From assembly GCA_027073875.1 (NCBI GenBank), contig JALTEO010000161.1, positions 1-9,051 of the forward strand: 9,051 nt of DNA, written 5' to 3'. Numbering within the stretch: the stretch's first letter is position 1; every line of letters starts with the position of its first letter. The notes beneath the pieces were generated by a model. That model saw only the letters and a list, made by a program, of their open reading frames with translations, did not search any database and was not told where the DNA came from. Source of the stretch: Bacteroidales bacterium. Its GTDB lineage: Bacteria > Bacteroidota > Bacteroidia > Bacteroidales > JALTDM01. Below are positions 1 through 5,310 of this stretch, piece after piece. The position numbers and the translations under genes are program-made.

Positions 1-26
1 ACATATTCCAAATTACTGAAAATATT

Positions 27-34
27 TAATTTTG
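27..34 (+). promoter_or_regulatory. Candidate -7 box for the 2-oxoacid oxidoreductase operon
   Basis: TAATTTTG matches the Bacteroidota -7 consensus TAnnTTTG and lies 31 bases before the first ATG of the operon. The matching -33 element would fall at about positions 3-8, where only TTC (6-8) is seen, so that half is weak and close to the window edge. A purine-rich AAAGGAG (52-58) sits seven bases before the ATG and is one of the few good Shine-Dalgarno sequences in the window. The operon could also be read from further upstream. Confidence 0.4.
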
Positions 35-65
35 AAAGGAACTAAAAAATCAAAGGAGAAATAAT

Positions 66-299
66 ATGGCGAATAAAATTCAAGGCTTTGTTGAAGTAGA
101 AAATGAAGTCTGTAAAGGTTGTGAACTGTGCGTTGTTGCTTGTCCGAAGGATTGTCTCGTGATGGGTGAAGATGTAAATGGTAAAGGTTACCATTATGTT
201 GTCTTTAAAGACATAGATAATTGTGTCGGTTGTGCAGATTGTGCAGTTGTATGTCCTGATGCGGTTTTAACTGTGTTCAGAGCAAAAATTGAAGTTTAA
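66..299 (+). CDS. korD: Small 4Fe-4S ferredoxin (delta) subunit of 2-oxoacid:ferredoxin oxidoreductase
   Basis: A 77-residue protein with two bacterial-ferredoxin cysteine motifs. CKGCELCVVACP has cysteines at 16, 19, 22 and 26; CVGCADCAVVCP has them at 53, 56, 59 and 63. Each should bind one [4Fe-4S] cluster. There is no signal peptide or membrane segment, so it should be cytoplasmic. It is the first gene of a four-gene run, 17 bases before the alpha subunit, which is the usual place of the electron-transfer subunit in four-subunit 2-oxoacid oxidoreductases. It would pass electrons from the thiamine-diphosphate site of the beta subunit to soluble ferredoxin. The ATG is supported by AAAGGAG seven bases upstream. 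An extra cysteine at 30 lies outside both motifs. Calling it a subunit rather than a free ferredoxin rests on the operon context. Confidence 0.93.
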   Translation: MANKIQGFVEVENEVCKGCELCVVACPKDCLVMGEDVNGKGYHYVVFKDIDNCVGCADCAVVCPDAVLTVFRAKIEV

Positions 300-316
300 T
301 TAAAAAAATTATTATT

Positions 317-1405
317 ATGGGTGAGTTAAAATTAATGAAAGGCAATGAGGCAATTGCCGAAGCTATGATTCGTGCCGGTGTGGACGGATACTTCGGTTAT
401 CCCATTACCCCACAATCCGAAGTAATCGAGTATTTAACTGCCGAGCAACCTGAAAAACGAACAGGTATGGTTGTATTACAGGCAGAAAGTGAAGTAGCCG
501 CTATCAACATGTTATATGGTGGTGCTGCTACAGGAAAAAAAGTTTGTACATCGTCTTCCAGTCCGGGCATCAGCTTAATGCAAGAAGGGATTTCCTATAT
601 TGCAGGTGCAGAACTGCCTGCTGTATTTGTAAATGTTGTTCGTGGCGGACCGGGCTTGGGAACTATCCAACCCTCGCAATCCGACTATTTCCAATCAACA
701 AAAGGTGGTGGTCATGGTGACTATCGTTTAATTGTTTTGGCACCTTCTTCTGTTCAGGAAATGGTTGATTTTGTACCATTAGCTTTTGATTTAGCATTCA
801 AATACAGAAATCCTGCTTTAATTCTTTCCGATGGTGTTATTGGACAAATGATGGAAAAAGTAGAATTATTCGATCAAATGCCGCGATTAACCGATGAGGA
901 AATTATTGAAAAATATGGTGATTGGGCTACAACGGGAAAACCGGCAACCAGAGAACGGAATATTATCACTTCTTTAGACTTGGATTCTTCAAAGCAAGAA
1001 AAACACAATCATAAATTAGGCGAAAAATATGCCAAAATGACCGAAGAAGAAGTTCGTTGCGAAGAAATAAATTGTGACGATGCAGACTACTTCTTGGTTG
1101 CTTATGGTTCCTCTGCAAGAATTTGTCAAAAGGTTGTTGATCTAGCTCGTACCGAAGGCATTAAAGTTGGTTTGATTCGTCCAATTACTTTATTCCCATA
1201 TCCTTACAAAGTAATTGAAAAACATGTTGAAAACGGTGCCAAAGGTTTCTTATCTGTAGAAATGAGTATGGGACAAATGATTGAAGATGTGCATTTGGCT
1301 GTTAAAGGAAGAGCCAAAGTAGAGTTTTATGGCAGGGTTGGTGGAATGATTCCAAACCCTGAAGATGTATTAGACGCATTAAAACAAAAAATTATTGGAG
1401 GTTAA
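317..1405 (+). CDS. vorB: 2-oxoacid:ferredoxin oxidoreductase alpha subunit, VorB/KorA type
   Basis: A 362-residue protein with the pyruvate:ferredoxin oxidoreductase alpha-chain architecture. The N-terminal pyrimidine-binding domain covers roughly 5-190, with GYPITPQSE at 27-35, AESEVAAIN at 56-64 and a serine-rich TSSSSPG at 78-84. A charged linker covers about 205-245, and the C-terminal domain II runs from about 255 to 360. With the beta subunit it forms the thiamine-diphosphate active site converting a 2-oxoacid plus CoA into acyl-CoA, CO2 and reduced ferredoxin. Proteins of this form are usually catalogued as VorB (2-oxoisovalerate) or KorA (2-oxoglutarate), and sequence alone does not settle which substrate is used. 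The ATG is preceded by an A/T-rich stretch with no Shine-Dalgarno, typical of Bacteroidota. The stop overlaps the ribosome-binding site of the next gene, suggesting coupled translation. Confidence 0.93.
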   Translation: MGELKLMKGNEAIAEAMIRAGVDGYFGYPITPQSEVIEYLTAEQPEKRTGMVVLQAESEVAAINMLYGGAATGKKVCTSSSSPGISLMQEGISYIAGAELPAVFVNVVRGGPGLGTIQPSQSDYFQSTKGGGHGDYRLIVLAPSSVQEMVDFVPLAFDLAFKYRNPALILSDGVIGQMMEKVELFDQMPRLTDEEIIEKYGDWATTGKPATRERNIITSLDLDSSKQEKHNHKLGEKYAKMTEEEVRCEEINCDDADYFLVAYGSSARICQKVVDLARTEGIKVGLIRPITLFPYPYKVIEKHVENGAKGFLSVEMSMGQMIEDVHLAVKGRAKVEFYGRVGGMIPNPEDVLDALKQKIIGG

Positions 1406-1408
1406 TTT

Positions 1409-2206
1409 ATGGAAGCTACAAAACAAAATATTATTGATCAGGTAAAGAAACCGGGAAATGCAGTTTATGTAAAAACTAAGTTAATGACAGACAACACTTT
1501 GTCATATTGTCCGGGTTGTGGTCATGGTGTTGCCCACCGTATTTTCATGGAACTGATTGATGAAATGGGAATGCAAGAAAACACAATAGGTATCGCACCT
1601 GTAGGTTGTTCAGTCCTAGCATACGAATTTATGAATGTTGACATGCAAGAGGCAGCTCATGGTCGGGCTCCTGCTTTGGCAACAGCCATCAAACGCTTGT
1701 GGCCCAACAAATTCGTTTTCACCTATCAAGGTGATGGCGATTTGGCTGCTATTGGTACTGCCGAAACTATTCATGCTTGTAACCGCGGTGAAAATATTGT
1801 TATTATCTTTATTAATAATGGTATCTACGGAATGACAGGGGGACAAATGGCTCCGACAACATTGTTGGGAATGAAAACATCTACAACGCCACATGGACGC
1901 GATGCTCATCAAATGGGAAATCCAATTAAAATAACCGAATTGGTAGCACAGTTACCGGGAACTAATTTCGTAACCCGTCAGTCTGTACATACTGCCAAAA
2001 ATGTCAGAAGAGCAAAAAAAGCTATGAAAAAAGCTATTGAAGTTGCTATGGCAAATAAAGGAGTTGGATTTGTCGAGATTGTCTCTAATTGTAATTCCGG
2101 ATGGAAAATGACACCCGTAAATTCAAATAAGTGGATGGAGGATAATATGTTTCCATTTTATCCGCTTGGAGATATTAAAGTTGATGGTCAATTAGTTAAT
2201 AAATAA
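1409..2206 (+). CDS. korB: 2-oxoacid:ferredoxin oxidoreductase beta subunit (thiamine-diphosphate binding)
   Basis: A 265-residue protein with the marks of the thiamine-diphosphate (TPP) beta chain. YCPGCGHG is at 33-40. The TPP/Mg motif begins at GDGD (108-111) and ends at the paired asparagines N136-N137, followed by GIYGMTGGQMAPTT. It carries out decarboxylation of the 2-oxoacid and transfer of electrons towards the iron-sulfur subunit. It starts three bases after the alpha-subunit stop. GGAGG (1397-1401) lies inside the end of the alpha gene, seven bases before the ATG, which fixes the start and implies translational coupling. The length fits beta subunits of the four-subunit class, and nothing is missing from the visible motifs. 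As with the alpha chain, 2-oxoglutarate, 2-oxoisovalerate or a mixture could be the substrate. Confidence 0.93.
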   Translation: MEATKQNIIDQVKKPGNAVYVKTKLMTDNTLSYCPGCGHGVAHRIFMELIDEMGMQENTIGIAPVGCSVLAYEFMNVDMQEAAHGRAPALATAIKRLWPNKFVFTYQGDGDLAAIGTAETIHACNRGENIVIIFINNGIYGMTGGQMAPTTLLGMKTSTTPHGRDAHQMGNPIKITELVAQLPGTNFVTRQSVHTAKNVRRAKKAMKKAIEVAMANKGVGFVEIVSNCNSGWKMTPVNSNKWMEDNMFPFYPLGDIKVDGQLVNK

Positions 2207-2217
2207 AATTTAAAGTT

Positions 2218-2769
2218 ATGACTGAAGAAATTATAGTAGCCGGTTTTGGAGGACAAGGCGTTCTTTCCATGGGTAAAATTCTAGCTTATTCCGGAATTAT
2301 GCAAGATCAGGAAGTTTCTTGGATGCCGTCTTACGGTCCTGAAATGCGTGGTGGTACTGCAAATGTTACCGTTATCCTTTCTGATGAACGAATAAGTTCT
2401 CCTATTTTAACACAGTTTGATACAGCTGTAATTCTAAATCAACAATCAATGGATAAATTTGAGAAAGGTGTAAAACCCGGAGGTGTCTTGCTATATGACC
2501 CTAATGGAATAATAAAACACCCTACACGAAAGGACATCAATATTTATCGTATTGACGCTAATAAATTAGCAGTTGATATCGGAAATACAAAAGTGTATAA
2601 TATGGTCGTTTTGGGAGCTTATCTCAAAGTGAAACCTGTTGTTAAAATGGAAAATGTAAAAAAAGGATTAAAAAAATCCTTACCGGAACGGTATCACAAT
2701 TTATTACCAATTAACGAAAAAGCAATTGAAAAAGGGTTGGAAAGCGTAGAAACCGTTCATACGCTTTAA
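2218..2769 (+). CDS. korC: 2-oxoacid:ferredoxin oxidoreductase gamma subunit
   Basis: A 183-residue protein of the pyruvate/ketoisovalerate oxidoreductase catalytic-domain (gamma) family. It opens with the glycine-rich GFGGQGVLSMGK (9-20) and continues with PSYGPEMRGGTANV (37-50), the two hallmark segments of this chain, which helps form the CoA-binding part of the complex. It is the last gene of the operon, 11 bases after the beta subunit, and is followed by a strong terminator. No Shine-Dalgarno is visible before the ATG; the preceding bases are A/T-rich. The coding sequence near 2663-2681 contains AAGGATT, five As and AATCCTT, a perfect seven-base-pair hairpin that looks incidental to Lys-rich codons. 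Family assignment is firm; substrate is not determined. Confidence 0.92.
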   Translation: MTEEIIVAGFGGQGVLSMGKILAYSGIMQDQEVSWMPSYGPEMRGGTANVTVILSDERISSPILTQFDTAVILNQQSMDKFEKGVKPGGVLLYDPNGIIKHPTRKDINIYRIDANKLAVDIGNTKVYNMVVLGAYLKVKPVVKMENVKKGLKKSLPERYHNLLPINEKAIEKGLESVETVHTL

Positions 2770-2794
2770 GATAAATAGTAAACTTCTTTTTAAG

Positions 2795-2829
2795 AAAGCT
2801 CACAGCCGGTTTTGGTTGTGGGCTTTTTT
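2795..2829 (+). terminator. Intrinsic terminator of the oxidoreductase operon, abutting the dnaG 3' end
   Basis: A 13-pair stem joins 2795-2807 to 2814-2826, with two G-T wobbles, around the six-base loop GGTTTT. The 3' arm runs into six Ts (2824-2829). It begins 26 bases after the korC stop. On the opposite strand the same hairpin lies one base beyond the dnaG stop codon, but is followed only by an interrupted T-run, so it should terminate dnaG less efficiently. Confidence 0.85.
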
Positions 2830-2830
2830 G

Positions 2831-4762
2831 TTAAAAAACGACCCACCCATATTTATCGGAAAGTACTTGTAGTGCCTGATTAATATTTTTGAGCTTTAAA
2901 AAATGAGCTTCCAATTCTTCTTGATTATCTTCTGTTTTCTCTATCTCCTTAATCAAATCTTCACGATATTGTTCCAAAACTTTTCGTTTGTATAATACAA
3001 GGGTGCTTACAACTAAGTCATTTAACCTATCTTCTTCGGAAAGTGTATAACTACCCCGTTCTTTAAAAATTTTACTAACCTGAATTTCATTAGTTAGTAA
3101 ATCAGCAACCAGTTTTCGTATTTCATCATTTTCGTGATTGATAAAATATTTAACATCAGTTTTTCCCGATGCGTAATCCTCAAAAATTTGTTTATAATAA
3201 ATATTCTTGAACTCAGGATGTAACGAGTCGGAGCGAATACTGTCAATAATAAAAGAACCAACCTCAAATTCTTGACTTATTTCCTCTCCATCATTATTTT
3301 TAGTCGTATATTTAAAAGTCTTATCGCCATATTTAAGTAATAACCGAATCATTTCTTTTTCTTGAGCCAGCGCATAAGTGTCGGAAATGAATACAGGAAT
3401 ACTTGGAACTACCTTTTCTTTGTTTTCATCCTGCTTTACAAATTTACCTGTTTTTTTTCGGTTTTTATAAAAAATCTGTTGGAGGGCACGATACAAAATG
3501 TCTTCTTCTATTTTCAGTTGCTTTGCAGCGTCTGATATGTAAACAGTACGAGTAATCCTGTCCGGTATCAATGATATGGTATCTACAATGTTATTTACCA
3601 TTTGTGCCCGTTTGTAAGGGTCATCGCCACCTTCTTGAAGTAATAAATTGATTTTGAAATGGATAAAATCCGTTTCGTTTTTGTTCAAATATTCTATCAG
3701 TTCACTACTACTCCATTTGTGCGATACACTATCAGGGTCTTCGCCTTCGGGTAATAATACTACCTTAACATTCATTCCTTGTTCCAATATCAAATCAATA
3801 CCGCGAATAGCTGCTTTGATGCCGGCTGCATCGCCGTCGTAAACTACCGTTAGATTTTTTGTAAAACGATTGATAAGGCGGATTTGATTCTTGGTGAGAG
3901 CTGTGCCTTGTGAGGCGACAACATTTTCGATGCCGGCTTGTGCAAATCCCAAAACATCGGTATAGCCCTCAACAAGATAGCATTTATCTTTGGAAACAAT
4001 ACTTTTCTTAGCAAAATATAATCCGTAAAGATTATTTCCTTTAATATAAAGTTCCGACTCCGGCGAGTTGAGGTATTTTGCCGTTTTCTCATCTTTTTTT
4101 AGTACGCGACCGCCAAAGGCAACTACTTTGCCCGAAAGACTATGGATAGGGAAGATGACCCGTTCACGGAATTTATCAAAAACTTTATCGTTTTTTTTGC
4201 TTGCCAACCCGAGTTTTATCAAAAAATCTTCTTTATATCCTTTTGTCTTGGCTGTAGATGTCAATCCATTGAAAGAGGAAGTAGCATAGCCAAGTTGAAA
4301 TTTTTTAATGATATCTTCACGGATATTTCGTTCTTTCAGATATGGTAAGCCGACACTTTGTCCTTCAGGGTTATTGTAAAGGATATCCTGAAAATATGAA
4401 TGGGCAAATTCATTGACAATGGTAAGACTCTCGGTAATTTTCTTGGCATCAATTTCTTCCTGTGTCATTTCTCGCTCTTGTATGGGAATGCCATATTTTT
4501 TTGCCAGAAATTTCAGAGCATCCTGATAGCTTAACTTTTCATGTTCTTTAATGAACGATACCACATTGCCGGCAACACCGCAGCCGAAGCATTTGAAAAT
4601 TTGTTTGCTTGGCGACACGGTGAACGACGGTGTTTTCTCGTTATGGAACGGACATAGCCCGATATAATTACTTCCCCGCCGGCGTAACTGCACAAATTCA
4701 CCGATAACATCTACAATGTCGGCAGCATCAAGTATTTTCTCTATGGTAGCGGGGTCAATCAT
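2831..4762 (-). CDS. dnaG: DNA primase
   Basis: A 643-residue replicative primase that makes RNA primers for Okazaki fragments together with the DnaB helicase. The zinc-binding domain has C37, H40, C58 and C61 (CPFH and CFGC motifs). The RNA-polymerase-like core carries KFRERVIFPI at 197-206. The Toprim domain follows, with EGYTDV (catalytic Glu 265) and DGDAAG (metal-binding Asp 309 and 311). The C-terminal helicase-interaction region after about 430 is much less conserved. The start MIDPATIEKILDAADIVDVI matches the usual primase N-terminus. There is no Shine-Dalgarno before it. The gene stands alone, without rpsU or rpoD beside it as in the Escherichia coli operon. Three A-runs of 7-8 occur in the coding strand. 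No domain is broken. Confidence 0.97.
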   Translation of the reverse strand: MIDPATIEKILDAADIVDVIGEFVQLRRRGSNYIGLCPFHNEKTPSFTVSPSKQIFKCFGCGVAGNVVSFIKEHEKLSYQDALKFLAKKYGIPIQEREMTQEEIDAKKITESLTIVNEFAHSYFQDILYNNPEGQSVGLPYLKERNIREDIIKKFQLGYATSSFNGLTSTAKTKGYKEDFLIKLGLASKKNDKVFDKFRERVIFPIHSLSGKVVAFGGRVLKKDEKTAKYLNSPESELYIKGNNLYGLYFAKKSIVSKDKCYLVEGYTDVLGFAQAGIENVVASQGTALTKNQIRLINRFTKNLTVVYDGDAAGIKAAIRGIDLILEQGMNVKVVLLPEGEDPDSVSHKWSSSELIEYLNKNETDFIHFKINLLLQEGGDDPYKRAQMVNNIVDTISLIPDRITRTVYISDAAKQLKIEEDILYRALQQIFYKNRKKTGKFVKQDENKEKVVPSIPVFISDTYALAQEKEMIRLLLKYGDKTFKYTTKNNDGEEISQEFEVGSFIIDSIRSDSLHPEFKNIYYKQIFEDYASGKTDVKYFINHENDEIRKLVADLLTNEIQVSKIFKERGSYTLSEEDRLNDLVVSTLVLYKRKVLEQYREDLIKEIEKTEDNQEELEAHFLKLKNINQALQVLSDKYGWVVF

Positions 4763-4938
4763 TAAAATCCGGATTTATTTTGAGTTTGTAAAGATAAGCA
4801 TTTTTAGTTTGATATATTTTAACATGAGTTTGAGATAAGAAAAAAATGAAACATTTCAAAAAGTTGTGGAATACGAAAATGATTTATTAAATGGGAGAAA
4901 ACAAGATAGTAGCAAACTTCAAAAAAGCGAAACAAGCA

Positions 4939-4965
4939 TCATTGTGAACAAAGTTAAGCAATCTG
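4939..4965 (+). repeat. Possible degenerate copy of the TCATTGCGAGG...AAGCAATCT dispersed repeat
   Basis: The segment begins TCATTG and ends AAGCAATCT, exactly like the two ends of a short palindromic repeat dispersed in many bacterial genomes (recalled consensus TCATTGCGAGGAACGACG followed by AAGCAATCT). The middle ten bases have diverged. Its right end continues into a direct repeat shared with 5084-5101. The consensus is from memory, so this is a weak call. Confidence 0.35.
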
Positions 4966-4966
4966 T

Positions 4967-5071
4967 TTATACCATTTACTAATATAAATTAGTCCAAAAA
5001 AGATTTGGTATAATGCCGATGCTACATGAAAATAGTACAATTTATTGGATTAAATGTGTAATCGGTATTAT
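4967..5071. other. Cluster of overlapping inverted repeats, possible structured RNA or DNA element
   Basis: Three inverted repeats are seen. TTATACCA (4967-4974) pairs with TGGTATAA (5006-5013). Nested inside it, ACTAAT (4978-4983) pairs with ATTAGT (4988-4993) across a four-base loop. ATAATGCCGAT (5010-5020) pairs with ATCGGTATTAT (5061-5071) over 11 positions with one G-U wobble. The first and third compete for 5010-5013, so they could not both form fully. AT-rich sequence yields such pairs by chance, so function is not established. Confidence 0.35.
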
Positions 5072-5075
5072 TGGT

Positions 5076-5091
5076 TCATTGCAAGCAATCT
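5076..5091 (+). repeat. Possible internally deleted copy of the GCAAT-type dispersed repeat
   Basis: TCATTGC is joined directly to AAGCAATCT. These are the two outer parts of the dispersed repeat with its central 11 bases missing. It lies in inverted orientation 15 bases from the better-preserved copy at 5107-5139. AAGCAAT (5083-5089) and ATTGCTT (5110-5116) from the two copies could pair as a seven-base stem. Confidence 0.4.
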
Positions 5092-5106
5092 TGTTTATTA
5101 CTGGTT

Positions 5107-5139
5107 GAAATTGCTTCGTCGTTCCTCCTTATAATCACA
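5107..5139 (-). repeat. Dispersed palindromic (REP-like) repeat copy, GCAAT type
   Basis: On the minus strand this 33-base segment contains AGGAGGAACGACGAAGCAAT, the core of a short repeat found scattered in intergenic DNA of many Bacteroidota and other bacteria. By eye, 28 of 33 positions agree with the consensus I remember (TGTCATTGCGAGGAGGAACG, then ACGAAGCAATCTC). Four of the five differences lie in the TCATTGCG end, which breaks the terminal palindrome. It is probably an old, immobile copy. Confidence 0.65.
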
Positions 5140-5256
5140 AGTTCTTCTTCTATCATTTTCCTTTTAAGTTCCAAACCAGAAAGAACAGATTCTATTAGTT
5201 TTCCATCACAATTAAAATTAACAATATAAAAAATAAATAGATATTTTTAAAAATTC

Positions 5257-5289
5257 TTGACAGCTGCATTACAAAAACGGTTACTTTTG
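5257..5289 (+). promoter_or_regulatory. Bacteroidota-type promoter of typA
   Basis: TTGACA (5257-5262) provides the -33 TTG. TACTTTTG (5282-5289) is an exact match to the -7 consensus TAnnTTTG, 22 bases further on (the usual spacing is about 19-21). Transcription should begin near 5295, leaving a leader of only about 15 bases before the ATG at 5311. No Shine-Dalgarno is seen in it. This placement argues against any typA start upstream of 5311. Confidence 0.7.
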
Positions 5290-5310
5290 CCGCCTCAAAA
5301 AAAGCACACA

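Larger units (their letters stand above)
5076..5246 (-). pseudogene. Short open frame of unknown nature, possibly a decayed gene end
   Basis: Reading from 5246 down to the TGA at 5076-5078 gives 56 codons without a stop. The frame includes the protein-like stretch NFNCDGKLIESVLSGLELKR and then KMIEEELVII. The only ATG is internal (5154-5156) and would give just 26 residues, with AAGG too close to it to be a good ribosome-binding site. The last third (IIRRNDEAI) is encoded by the dispersed repeat at 5107-5139, and the stop lies in a second repeat remnant. It may be the 3' end of a lost gene interrupted by repeat insertion, or just a chance frame. I do not recognise a family. Confidence 0.2.
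4763..5310. other. Long divergent intergenic region between dnaG and typA
   Basis: About 550 bases of AT-rich DNA separate the divergent starts of dnaG and typA. No intact gene of normal length is supported. It contains three possible remnants of a dispersed GCAAT-type palindromic repeat, a nested set of inverted repeats, a short reading frame of unclear status on the minus strand, and the typA promoter at its right end. For dnaG only weak promoter candidates are visible: TATCTTTA at 4789-4796 on the minus strand differs from TAnnTTTG at the last base and lacks a recognisable -33 element. Confidence 0.8.

Noticed and set aside
1616..1912. 98-codon minus-strand open frame opposite korB
   Set aside because: It lies wholly inside the clearly conserved beta-subunit gene, and its Cys/Ser/His-rich product shows no domain. 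It is a shadow frame.
2663..2681. Perfect hairpin AAGGATT/AATCCTT within korC
   Set aside because: It falls inside conserved coding sequence and arises from a VKKGLKKS codon run. There is no sign of a regulatory role.
4846..4947. Two tiny consecutive plus-strand frames of 14 and 18 codons (4846-4890 and 4891-4947) in the dnaG-typA gap
   Set aside because: They are too short, Lys-rich as expected from A-rich DNA, and lack a ribosome-binding site or recognisable similarity.
4949..4956. Minus-strand TAACTTTG, an exact TAnnTTTG match, as a distant dnaG promoter
   Set aside because: No TTG-like -33 element lies at the right spacing, and it would leave a leader of nearly 190 bases. One such 6-of-6 match is expected by chance in AT-rich DNA of this length.
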